Part shown: one piece after another, positions 15,931-23,380 of the stretch
Numbering within the stretch: the stretch's first letter is position 1
Layout of the letters: each line of letters begins with the position of its first letter
From: Sorangium cellulosum
Lineage (GTDB): Bacteria > Myxococcota_A > Polyangia > Polyangiales > Polyangiaceae
Assembly (NCBI RefSeq): GCF_002950945.1
Contig: NZ_CP012673.1
Span: 1,054,001 to 1,118,000 of the forward strand
Length of the DNA: 64,000 nt
Direction of reading: 5' to 3'
Notes under the pieces: model-generated
What the model was told of the DNA's origin: nothing
The model's input: only the letters and a program-made list of their open reading frames with translations
Database searches by the model: none
Position numbers and translations under genes: made by a program

Positions 15931-17006
15931 GCCGACCTCCTCATCCGGAACGGCAGGAGGAACTGCACCCACGGGCTGGCGAAACGGCCGAGCGAGAGCG
16001 CCTCGTGCACGACCGTCGCCGGCTCGCCGCCGAACGTCGCCGCCGCCAGCGAGCGCGCGTAGAACGGCGTGTCCTCGTAGGTGCGAAGCAGCCGCGGCGC
16101 CGTGCCGGGGTCGGCCGCGATCTCCCGCGCGATGCCCCAGGTGGTGTCGCCGAGCGGCCGCGGCGCGAGCGGCGGGAGCTCGCGCGCGCCGCCGGCCGCG
16201 TCGTACGCGCGCGCGAGGAGCAGGCGCGAGCCGTCGCGGCGCCGGACGTCGTACGTGAGGGCGATGCCGTCGGCCCCGAGCGCGCGCGACCACGTCCAGC
16301 GCTCGAAGGCGCGCTCGAGCGGCTCGTCGCCGGCGTTCGTGTCGAGGTAGGCGCTGCCGGAGAAGCGCATCGCCGGGTGGGTGAGCTCGACCTCGGCGCG
16401 CGCGACCGGCGCGATCGGCGCCCAGCGGTGCCGCCCTGCGCCGTCGAGCGCGAGCTCGGCCCGGGCGCCGCGCGCGCCCGCCGCCGCCGGGCGGCGGAGG
16501 CGCACCGTCCCGGCGAGCCGCGACGGCAGCGGCGCGGTGGTCTCGTCGAAGGCGACGCGGAGCTCGTCCCCGGACCAGTCCATCAGGCTCGGGCCGATGG
16601 AGAGCGACCGCGGGGACCTGAAGACGGCGCCGCGCGGACGTTCGGTGAGCGCCCACCGGTCGGCGCGCGGCCCGTACAGCGCCACGTTCATCGCGCAGTG
16701 CATGAGCGGGTCCGCGGGTCCGCGCTCGCGCGCCCTGGCGTAGTACGGCGAGAAGACGCTGCCGAGCATCGCGATGATCGTGATCGCGTGCCGGCGGTCG
16801 TCGCTCACCGCGTCCAGGTACCACCAGGCATAACCGCCGTCCGGGATCTCGAGGTCGAAGCGAGGTCCTCCTGCACGCTCTGCGCTGCGAGCCGCCCGCT
16901 CAGCGCCGCCATCGGGACGCCCGCCCCCGGGTGCGCGCTCCCGCCCGCGAAGTACAGGCCCCGGAGCTTCGAGCGCGACGGGGGACGCGAGAACGGGGAG
17001 TTCCAC
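15927..17006 (-). CDS. crtC: Carotenoid 1,2-hydratase (hydroxyneurosporene synthase)
   Basis: Adds water across the terminal psi-end double bond, giving a 1'-hydroxyl. Diagnostic segments are GGYAWWYLDAVSDD, HAITIIAMLGSVFSPYYARAR, HCAMNVALYGPRADRW, SLMDWSGDELRVAFDE and the C-terminal HEALSLGRFASPWVQFLLPFRM. The start is a problem: the conserved GGYAWWY segment lies inside the 3' end of crtD, and there is no in-frame ATG, GTG, TTG or CTG between GTG 17006 (used here, 359 residues, about 200-bp overlap) and a CTG inside the motif. A GTG at 16808, overlapping the crtD stop as GTGA, would give 293 residues but lose that motif. The stop overlaps the glycosyltransferase start. Confidence 0.8.
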   Translation of the reverse strand: MELPVLASPVALEAPGPVLRGRERAPGGGRPDGGAERAARSAERAGGPRFDLEIPDGGYAWWYLDAVSDDRRHAITIIAMLGSVFSPYYARARERGPADPLMHCAMNVALYGPRADRWALTERPRGAVFRSPRSLSIGPSLMDWSGDELRVAFDETTAPLPSRLAGTVRLRRPAAAGARGARAELALDGAGRHRWAPIAPVARAEVELTHPAMRFSGSAYLDTNAGDEPLERAFERWTWSRALGADGIALTYDVRRRDGSRLLLARAYDAAGGARELPPLAPRPLGDTTWGIAREIAADPGTAPRLLRTYEDTPFYARSLAAATFGGEPATVVHEALSLGRFASPWVQFLLPFRMRRSA

Positions 17007-18397
17007 CCGTGAGAGACCGGCCCGTACAGCGCGCCCCCCGTCGCCGGGAACAGCCGCTCGAAGTCCGCCGGCGTGGTCACCACCGGCGAGGGGCCCGCGA
17101 TCTTCAGCGACAGGCCGGACCGCTGCAGTTGATGGAACAAGCGCTGCTCGCATGCGTGGATCTCCGTGGATGAGGGGACGTGGATATCACCCGTCGCAGG
17201 GGCGTTGAGAATGAAGAACAGGCGCTCTCCAGCACGCGCGCCCCCCCCCGAGGCGTCCCGGCCCGGCTCGGCCGCGGGCGGCCCGGCGGGCCCGGGCGAC
17301 GGCTCGTTCCAGCGGTCCTCGGCGCAGAGGTAGACGGTAGGATCGCGCGGCACGGCGGACCGCTCGAAGAGGTCGCCGAACTCGGCCTCGTAGTCGCGGG
17401 AGAAGAAGACGTTGTGCCGGACGAGGGGGAAGCCGCTCACCTCGGCGACGAGCGCCCAGGTCATCGCCGAGAGCGAGCGCGGGACGTCGGCCGGGGCCTT
17501 GCGGGCGGCGCGCTGGCCGAAGAGGCCGCTCCGCAGCGCCGCCGGGTCGGCGTTCATCACGATCGCGTCGGCCGGGATGCGCTCGCCGCCCTCGAGCACG
17601 ACGCCGGTGGCGCGGCCGCGGCCATCCTCGATGGCGGCCACGTGGGCGCCGCAGCGGATCGTCGCGCCGGCGCGGGTCGCGGCCGCGGCGAGCGCCTCGG
17701 CGACCCGGTACATCCCGCCCTCGGGGAACCAGACGCCCTCGCGCTCGACGTGCGCGATCACGCTCAGCGTCGCCGGCGCGAGGAACGGCGAGGAGCCGCA
17801 GTAGGTCGCGTACCGGCCGAACAGCTGCCGCAGGCGCTCGTCCTGGAAGAAGTCGCAGAGCGCCCGGTAAAGGGTGCGGTGCCCGTCGATCTTCATCACC
17901 CCGCCAAGGCCGAGGCTGCCAGCCGTGCTCAGGAGGGTCGACAGGGTGGGCCGCTCCGCGCGCAGGAACGGCCCCTCCACGACGTCGAAGATCTCGCGCG
18001 CGTACCGGCAGAAGCGGCGGTACCCGTCCGCCTCCCGCGGCCCGGCGAACGCGCCGATCGCGTCCGCGGTGCGCTCGACGTCGGCGAACAGGTCGAGCGT
18101 CGCGCCGTCCGGCCAGGCGTGGCGCGCGAGCGTCTCCGCCGGGCGGAGCGGCACCTGGTCGTCGAAGCGGAGCCCGAGCGAGCCGAAGAGCTCGTCGAAG
18201 ACCCACTTCATGGTGAGCACCGTCGGGCCCACGTCGATGCGGCGGCCGTCGAGCGACACCTCGCGCATCTTTCCGCCGACGCGAGCCGCCCGTTCGAGTA
18301 GCACGACCTCGAGCCCGCTCGACGAAAGGAGCGCCGCCGCGGTCAGCCCGCCGATGCCCCCGCCGATCACCACGACGCGTCCTCTCCTGTCCTGCAT
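16805..18397 (-). CDS. crtD: CrtI-type desaturase, probable CrtD
   Basis: A 530-residue FAD-dependent carotenoid desaturase. It shows VVVIGGGIGGLTAAALL at residues 8-24, GGKMREV...DVGPTVLTM, HVEREGVWFPEGGMYRV and the C-terminal LYFAGGSAHPGAGVPMAALSGRLAAQ. It differs from the first CrtI and sits directly upstream of crtC, the usual partnership of 1-hydroxycarotenoid 3,4-desaturase. Expected reaction: introduction of the 3',4' double bond after CrtC hydration. ATG 18397 lies 7 nt after a -10-like box. The last about 20 residues (after VQEDL) look unconserved and overlap the crtC N-terminal coding sequence. It is divergent from crtE. Confidence 0.88.
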   Translation of the reverse strand: MQDRRGRVVVIGGGIGGLTAAALLSSSGLEVVLLERAARVGGKMREVSLDGRRIDVGPTVLTMKWVFDELFGSLGLRFDDQVPLRPAETLARHAWPDGATLDLFADVERTADAIGAFAGPREADGYRRFCRYAREIFDVVEGPFLRAERPTLSTLLSTAGSLGLGGVMKIDGHRTLYRALCDFFQDERLRQLFGRYATYCGSSPFLAPATLSVIAHVEREGVWFPEGGMYRVAEALAAAATRAGATIRCGAHVAAIEDGRGRATGVVLEGGERIPADAIVMNADPAALRSGLFGQRAARKAPADVPRSLSAMTWALVAEVSGFPLVRHNVFFSRDYEAEFGDLFERSAVPRDPTVYLCAEDRWNEPSPGPAGPPAAEPGRDASGGGARAGERLFFILNAPATGDIHVPSSTEIHACEQRLFHQLQRSGLSLKIAGPSPVVTTPADFERLFPATGGALYGPVSHGWNSPFSRPPSRSKLRGLYFAGGSAHPGAGVPMAALSGRLAAQSVQEDLASTSRSRTAVMPGGTWTR

Positions 18398-18404
18398 GGC
18401 CCGG

Positions 18405-18432
18405 AGTGTACCCGCCGCATTTGCTTTGTCTA
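18405..18432 (-). promoter_or_regulatory. crtD promoter
   Basis: On the minus strand, TAGACA (18432-18427) and TACACT (18410-18405) are 16 bp apart. The start codon at 18397 is 7 nt beyond the -10. The -35 is the first repeat of the CarH-like operator, so repressor binding would block it. Confidence 0.55.
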
Positions 18433-18465
18433 GGCTTTGTTTAAGCGATGTTCAAACCATTGACA
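18427..18465. promoter_or_regulatory. CarH-type operator: four 11-bp-phased half-sites
   Basis: TGTCTA (18427), TGTTTA (18438), TGTTCA (18449) and TTGACA (18460) begin exactly 11 bp apart. The first three match TGTnnA, the complement of the TnnACA half-site arranged as 11-bp direct repeats in characterised CarH operators. The array lies in the divergent crtD-crtE promoter region; its outer copies coincide with the two -35 boxes. Confidence 0.78.
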
Positions 18466-18488
18466 ATGCTTCGAACCTCATGTAAAGG
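18460..18488 (+). promoter_or_regulatory. crtE promoter
   Basis: A perfect -35 TTGACA (18460-18465) is followed after 17 bp by a weak -10 (TAAAGG, 18483-18488). ATG 18495 is 6 nt further on. The GGTG just before the ATG could also act as a weak ribosome binding site. The -35 is the last repeat of the CarH-like array. Confidence 0.5.
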
Positions 18489-18494
18489 TGGGCG

Positions 18495-19406
18495 ATGGAT
18501 TCCGATCGCAGGATCGAGCGTGTTCTTCTCGTCGCGATTGAGTCGCTCTCGTCTCCCGCGTCGCCGCCCGGGCTCCTGGCGGCGACGCACCACGCCGTCT
18601 TCCCCGGAGGCGCGCGCATCCGGCCGCGGCTGTGCCTGGCGGTCGCCGCGGCGTACGGCGATCCGGCGCCCGAGGTGACCGACGCCGTGGCGGCGGCGGT
18701 GGAGCTCATCCACTGCGCCTCGCTCGTCCACGACGATCTGCCGTGCTTCGACGACGCGCCGCTCCGGCGCGGGCAGCCGTCGGTGCACCGCGCCTTCGGG
18801 GAGCCGATCGCCGTGCTCACCGGCGATCAGCTGATCGTGCTCGCCTTCGAGGCGCTCGCGCGCGGCGCGCTCCACGCGGTGGCGAGCGGGGTCTCGGACG
18901 CGCGCAAGGCGGTCCGGTTCTTCGAGGTGCTCGCGGCCGGCGTGGGGATGCCGCAGGGGATCATCGCCGGGCAGGCGTGGGAGTCGGAGGCGAAGGTGCC
19001 GATCGCGGCCTACCGGCGCGCGAAGACGGGGGCGCTGTTCGAGGCGGCCGCGGTCCTCGGCGCGCTCTCGGCGGGCCAGGACGGGGGAGCCTGGGGCGCC
19101 CTGGGGCAGCGCATCGGCGAGGCGTACCAGGTCGCGGACGACGTGCTCGACCTGATCGGACAGCCGGAGGACATGGGCAAGCTGGCCGGGCGCGACGGCG
19201 CGCTCGGGCGGCCCAACACGGCGATGGAGCTCGGGCTCTCCGGGACGACGCGGCTGCTGCAGCGGCTCATCCAGGATGCGCTGGAGTCGGTGCCGCCGTG
19301 CCCGCGGGCGGACGACGTGCGGTCGTGGGCGACCGAGCTCGGGGACAGGCTCATGAGGGCTTGCCGGAGCCGGGCGGCGGGGGTCTCGGCGACGAGCTCT
19401 GCGTAG
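18495..19406 (+). CDS. crtE: Geranylgeranyl diphosphate synthase
   Basis: Trans-isoprenyl diphosphate synthase supplying GGPP to CrtB. The 303-residue protein has the first Asp-rich motif in HDDLPCFDD (about 78-86), followed by LRRG, and the second in QVADDVLDLIGQPEDMGK (about 213-230), with KTGALFEAA between. The chain length (GGPP rather than FPP) is inferred from context. It is transcribed away from crtD under the CarH-like operator, and a nested inverted repeat follows 24 bp after its stop. Confidence 0.92.
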   Translation: MDSDRRIERVLLVAIESLSSPASPPGLLAATHHAVFPGGARIRPRLCLAVAAAYGDPAPEVTDAVAAAVELIHCASLVHDDLPCFDDAPLRRGQPSVHRAFGEPIAVLTGDQLIVLAFEALARGALHAVASGVSDARKAVRFFEVLAAGVGMPQGIIAGQAWESEAKVPIAAYRRAKTGALFEAAAVLGALSAGQDGGAWGALGQRIGEAYQVADDVLDLIGQPEDMGKLAGRDGALGRPNTAMELGLSGTTRLLQRLIQDALESVPPCPRADDVRSWATELGDRLMRACRSRAAGVSATSSA

Positions 19407-19429
19407 GGGGCGTCGGTTCGGAGCGGCCC

Positions 19430-19586
19430 GGCCCGCGGCGAGGGGGTTCGTCGCGCGGTGTGGGGCCCCGCCGAACTCGTCTGGGACATTCGATGCGCAG
19501 CGTGCCGTGCACGCTGCACATCGAATGTCCCAGACTCAGACACGGCCCATCCCCACACCGCGCGACGAACCCCCTCGCCTCGGGCC
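19430..19586. repeat. Nested inverted repeat downstream of crtE
   Basis: Outer arms 19430-19465 and 19551-19586 are 36 nt long with one mismatch. Inside is a second hairpin, 19480-19504 with 19510-19534: a 25-nt stem with one mismatch around a 5-nt loop. The whole 157-bp unit could terminate crtE, form a cruciform, or be a mobile palindromic repeat. The remaining 19587-19795 shows no gene. Confidence 0.85.
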
Positions 19587-19795
19587 TACGGTTTTGACCT
19601 GGGGCCGTCCGAGACTGCTGGGGTAGGGGGGCGTCGTTGGCTGCGGGGGCGCCCTGGCTCGACGAAGGGGCTTCAGGGTGGCATTGTCGGCGGGCCTCTC
19701 CGCATCCTGTCGCGGCGGGCGTGGGACGGGGAACGGCGCGGGGGGCGGCAGCCGGTCAGAGCGGCTCGGGCCGTGATCCGCCATGGGGAGGGGGG

Positions 19796-21565
19796 ATGAG
19801 GGGGATCCGGGAGCAACACGCCACCATCGTGTCGCGCAAGCTCGAGGACGAGAGTCCAGGGGGGATGCGCGAGGCGATCTCCTCCGTCGAACAGCTCGCG
19901 CGGGTCGCGCGAGGACGCCTGAGAGATCGGGTGGTGGACGTCGGAGCAGCGGCGAGCGCCGGGATCCGAGGGGCGCCGAGGAGCGGAGGGCTCGCCCGGA
20001 CGGGCAACGGCGCGGTGCCGCTGCACGTGTCGCGGCCGCTGCTCGATCGACACCAGCTCGCAGGGCACGCGCTCGCCCACCTCTACGCGGAAATCGAGGC
20101 GTGCCGCGCGCTCGACGGGTGGGCCTCCGAGGTCGGCGGCGCGGCCAGGGCCGTGGCCGAGGCGCACGCGGGGGCGCTGCTCCTCGCGCTGCGCGGCGGC
20201 GTCGACCTGGGCGGCGGCGAGATCGCGCCGCTCGGAGAGCTCGAGCTGCGCGACGACGAAGTGGCCAAGGCGATCGGACACCCCGCCATCGCGGCGTGGG
20301 CGCGCGACGCCGGGGCCGGGGCGGCCGTCGGCGCGCTCGCGCACCTGGCCGCCGAGGAGGGGATCCCCGAGGGCGGCGGCGTCGAGGACGAACGTGTCGG
20401 CTGGATCCGGCACAACATGCGCGACTTCGTCGAACGCCTCGTCGAGCCGCTCGCGCCGGAGATCCACCGGCGCAACGGGCTCATCCCCGAGTCGATCATC
20501 CGCCGCATGGGGGATTTCGGGGTGTTCCGGCTGGCCATCGCGCCCGAGCACGGCGGCGATGGGCTCGGCGTGGCCGCCATGGTCGCCGCCGTCGAGGAGC
20601 TCGCGCGCGGATCGCTCGGCTTCGGCGTGCTCGCCATGACCACCGCGATCGCGGCAGACCTGCTCGCCCGCGCCGGGACGGAGCTGCAGCGAAGGACCTG
20701 GATGACGCGCATCGGCGCCGGCGAGGCGCGCTGCGCCCTCGCCTTCTCGGAGCCCGCGTACGGGTCGGACCTCGCCCGCGTGGTCACGCGCGCCGAGCGC
20801 CAGGGCGACGGCAGCTACCTCCTCACGGGCAAGAAGGCGTGGGTCACCGGCGCGTCCCGCGCGGACCTCGTGTTCCTCCTCGCCAAGACCACGGCGCCGA
20901 GCGGACAGGGGCACCAGACGCTCGGCCCCAGCCTGTTCGCCGTCGCCAAGCGGCGCGGGGCGCCTGGCGACGACTTCCCGGACGCAGGGCTCGGGGGCAC
21001 CGAGATGCGCGCCCTCGGGCAGCGCGGGATGGGGCACTACGAGCTCCGGATCGAGGGGCTGCACGTCGGGCGCGAGGCCCTGCTCGGCGAGCGCGAGGGC
21101 GAAGGGATCGCCCAGATCCACCGGGCGCTCGTGGTGGGGCGCATCTACGCGGCCGCGTGCGGGGTGGGCGCGGCGCAGGCCGCGCTGGAGCAGGCCCTCG
21201 CGCGGGCCAGGGCGCGCGTGCAGTTCGGGGCGCCGCTCCTCTCCTTCCCGCGCGTGGGGCACCGGCTCGGGGGGATCGTCGCGCGCGTCTCGGCCGCGCG
21301 GCAGCTCACGCGCGCCGCCGCGCAGGCGGCGGACGCGGGGCGGCCGTGCGAGCTCACGTCGGCGATGGCGAAGCTCTTCTCGGTCCGCGCAGCGTGGGAC
21401 GCCGCCGACGCCTGCATGCAGATCCACGGGGCGAACGGGTACGCGGAGGCCTCGCCCTCGGCCCGCCTCCTGCTCGACGCGCGCAGCCTCTTCGTCCACA
21501 TGGGCACGCAGGAGGTGCTCGCCCACGGCATCGCGCGCGCCCTGCTCGAGGGCGCGCACCCCTGA
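19796..21565 (+). CDS. Acyl-CoA dehydrogenase-like protein with N-terminal extension
   Basis: A 589-residue flavoprotein-like enzyme. The first about 200 residues form an Ala/Arg-rich helical region not found in ordinary dehydrogenases. The rest is a full acyl-CoA dehydrogenase fold: PEHGGDGLG, ALAFSEPAYGSD, LTGKKAWVTGASRADL, ARARVQFGAPL and MQIHGANGYAEASPSARLLLDA. Where many members have the catalytic Glu before the GT motif, this protein has Met (VHMGTQ, M569), so dehydrogenation by the usual base is doubtful unless Glu is supplied elsewhere. ATG 19796 follows a GGGGAGGGGG ribosome binding site. It leads a run with MaoC hydratase and methylmalonyl-CoA epimerase genes. Confidence 0.82.
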   Translation: MRGIREQHATIVSRKLEDESPGGMREAISSVEQLARVARGRLRDRVVDVGAAASAGIRGAPRSGGLARTGNGAVPLHVSRPLLDRHQLAGHALAHLYAEIEACRALDGWASEVGGAARAVAEAHAGALLLALRGGVDLGGGEIAPLGELELRDDEVAKAIGHPAIAAWARDAGAGAAVGALAHLAAEEGIPEGGGVEDERVGWIRHNMRDFVERLVEPLAPEIHRRNGLIPESIIRRMGDFGVFRLAIAPEHGGDGLGVAAMVAAVEELARGSLGFGVLAMTTAIAADLLARAGTELQRRTWMTRIGAGEARCALAFSEPAYGSDLARVVTRAERQGDGSYLLTGKKAWVTGASRADLVFLLAKTTAPSGQGHQTLGPSLFAVAKRRGAPGDDFPDAGLGGTEMRALGQRGMGHYELRIEGLHVGREALLGEREGEGIAQIHRALVVGRIYAAACGVGAAQAALEQALARARARVQFGAPLLSFPRVGHRLGGIVARVSAARQLTRAAAQAADAGRPCELTSAMAKLFSVRAAWDAADACMQIHGANGYAEASPSARLLLDARSLFVHMGTQEVLAHGIARALLEGAHP

Positions 21566-21637
21566 GCGCGCCCGGTTCGCCGGCGCGCCGGCGGCGCTGT
21601 CGCCGCGCGAGCGCGCGTGCCATGCTCGCGCGGGCCG

Positions 21638-22720
21638 ATGATCCGCTCTCCCCGCTACGGTCGCAAGCTCGACGACTTCACGGTCGGCGCGGTGTACGCG
21701 CACCCCTGGGACGTCACCGTCGACGAGGGGATGCTCGCGCTGTTCGCCGCCTCGTTCCAGGACGCGCTGCCGACCTACGCCAGCCGCGTCGCGGCCCGGG
21801 CGGTGGGGCTCAAGGACAGGCCGGTGAGCCCGCTGCTGCTCCTCAACCTCGGCATCTCGTTCAGCGTCCACGACGTGAGCGAGCAGGCGATCGCCCACCT
21901 CGCGTACATCGATGTCCGGTTTCCGGACGCCTGTTACCCGGGGGACACGCTGCGCGCGAGCTCGATGGTCATCGGCAAGAAGCCCGCCTCGACGGGCGAC
22001 AAGGGCGTCGTGCACGTGCGCACGCAGGTGGTGAACCAGGACGGGCTGCTCGTGTGCTCGTTCGAGCGGAAGGCGCTCGTGCCGCCCGGCTGCGTCGCGG
22101 AGCGCCCCGCGGACGCGCCGCACGACGTCGCGCAGCCCTCCGCGACGCCGGCGCGCCTCCCGAAGGAGCTCGAGGGGCCGCTGCCGGCGCCGCCGCGCCG
22201 CGGCGGGTTCGCCGGGTTCTGGGACGACTTCGAGGTGGGCGACGTGTTCACCCACGAGGTCGGCCGGACCATCGGGGACAGCGAGCACGTGCAGCTCGCG
22301 ACGCTCCTGCGCAACTCCCACCCGCTGCACCTCGACGAGCACTACTGCCGCTCGAGCTCGTTCGCGAAGACGCGGGTCGTGCACGGGGGGCTCGTGCTCT
22401 CCTGGGTGCTCGCGCTCACGAGCCGGGACACGGCCGGCAACGCCGTCTGGGACCTCGGCATGGACGACGGCGCCCACGCGAGCGGCGTGCTCGCGGGCGA
22501 CACGCTCTTCGCCGCCTCCAAGGTGGTCGCCCGGGAAGAGGCGGGCCCCGGCGCCGGGGGCGTCACCTTCCGGATCGTGGGCGTGAAGAACACGCCGCCG
22601 CGGGCGCTGCTCGCGCAGGGGGCCGACCTGTTCACCCCCGAGCTCGGCAAGACGGACGGCAGGGTCAAGGAGAAGGTCGTGGAGATCACGCGATCGCTGC
22701 TCGTGCGCCGGCGGGGATGA
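21638..22720 (+). CDS. Double-hotdog MaoC-type enoyl-CoA hydratase (mesaconyl-CoA hydratase-like)
   Basis: A 360-residue tandem hotdog protein predicted to hydrate a 2-enoyl-CoA. The first hotdog (about 10-155) looks structural. The second (about 195-355) carries the hydratase-2 signature around LRNSHPLHLDEHYC, with the catalytic Asp/His pair. The double-domain layout and length recall mesaconyl-CoA (beta-methylmalyl-CoA) hydratase of the ethylmalonyl-CoA or 3-hydroxypropionate pathways. ATG 21638 is used; an in-frame ATG at 21617 adds seven residues. It lies 72 bp after the dehydrogenase-like gene and 45 bp before the epimerase gene, suggesting one branched acyl-CoA operon. Confidence 0.83.
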   Translation: MIRSPRYGRKLDDFTVGAVYAHPWDVTVDEGMLALFAASFQDALPTYASRVAARAVGLKDRPVSPLLLLNLGISFSVHDVSEQAIAHLAYIDVRFPDACYPGDTLRASSMVIGKKPASTGDKGVVHVRTQVVNQDGLLVCSFERKALVPPGCVAERPADAPHDVAQPSATPARLPKELEGPLPAPPRRGGFAGFWDDFEVGDVFTHEVGRTIGDSEHVQLATLLRNSHPLHLDEHYCRSSSFAKTRVVHGGLVLSWVLALTSRDTAGNAVWDLGMDDGAHASGVLAGDTLFAASKVVAREEAGPGAGGVTFRIVGVKNTPPRALLAQGADLFTPELGKTDGRVKEKVVEITRSLLVRRRG

Positions 22721-22765
22721 TCCCGGGGGCGGCGGGCGAGGGGCGCGAGAGCGCAGGGTGAGGCG

Positions 22766-23185
22766 ATGCTCAAGATCAAGAAGATCGATCACGTGGCCGT
22801 GGCGGTGTCCGACGTCGACGAGGCGCTCGCGCGCTACGAGCGGCTGCTCGGCGTGGAGGGGCGCTCGCGGGAGGTCGTGGCGTCGCAGAAGACCGAGGTC
22901 GCGCTGCTCCCGCTCGGCGAGACGTCCATCGAGCTCATCTCGCCGAAGGGCAACGAGGGGCTCGCGCGCTTCCTGGAGAAGCGGGGGCCGGGGCTGCACC
23001 ACATCGCCGTCGAGGTCGAGGGCATCGAGGCGGCGCTCGCCGCGCTGAAGGCGCTCGGCGTGCCGCTCATCGACGAGGCGCCGCGGATCGGCGCGCGAGG
23101 CCACAAGGTGGCGTTCGTGCACCCGAAGGCGACGGGCGGCGTCCTGGTCGAGCTGGTCGAGGAATCGCCGCCCGGCGAGGCGTGA
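22766..23185 (+). CDS. mce: Methylmalonyl-CoA epimerase
   Basis: Interconverts the (2R) and (2S) forms of methylmalonyl-CoA, linking propionyl-CoA carboxylase to methylmalonyl-CoA mutase. The 139 residues comprise two vicinal-oxygen-chelate modules. Metal ligands are visible as His in KIDHVAVAV, His in GLHHIAVEV and Glu in VLVELVEE. Neighbouring hydratase and dehydrogenase-like genes fit C3/C5 acyl-CoA metabolism. In a polyketide producer the enzyme also sets the extender-unit pool, but that role is speculative here. Confidence 0.93.
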   Translation: MLKIKKIDHVAVAVSDVDEALARYERLLGVEGRSREVVASQKTEVALLPLGETSIELISPKGNEGLARFLEKRGPGLHHIAVEVEGIEAALAALKALGVPLIDEAPRIGARGHKVAFVHPKATGGVLVELVEESPPGEA

Positions 23186-23226
23186 GCCGGCGCAGGCGCC
23201 GCAGCACGGACGCAGGCGCAAGCCAC

Positions 23227-23262
23227 GGGCGCAACGGCGGGCGTAACGGCGGGCGTAACGGA
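23227..23262. repeat. 12-bp tandem repeat, 3 copies
   Basis: GGGCGCAACGGC (23227), GGGCGTAACGGC (23239) and GGGCGTAACGGA (23251) lie in the gap between mce and the kinase gene. Confidence 0.8.
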
Positions 23263-23324
23263 GGCCAGGAACACAGCCGCGTCCGGTGTCGCAGAAGAGG
23301 CACCCCCCGGCGGCCGCTGCGGCA

Positions 23325-23380
23325 TACAATGCGGCGCCATGAGCATCGCCGCGCCCCAGCCAGGAGCACAACGGCCATGA
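23325..23380 (+). promoter_or_regulatory. -10 box and 13-codon upstream ORF before the kinase gene
   Basis: TACAAT at 23325-23330 is a strong -10-like hexamer, though no clear -35 is seen. ATG 23339, 8 nt later, opens a 13-codon frame (MSIAAPQPGAQRP) whose TGA at 23378-23380 overlaps the kinase ATG (23377) as ATGA. This arrangement would couple kinase translation to the short frame. Confidence 0.4.

Noticed and set aside
18427-18465. Sigma-54 or ECF (CarQ-type) promoter for crt genes
   Set aside because: No GG-N10-GC element or clear ECF pentanucleotides were seen; sigma-70-like boxes and the 11-bp array explain the region better.
19673-23371. 1232-codon minus-strand ORF over the acyl-CoA genes
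   Set aside because: It spans three well-supported plus-strand genes and has shadow-type composition.
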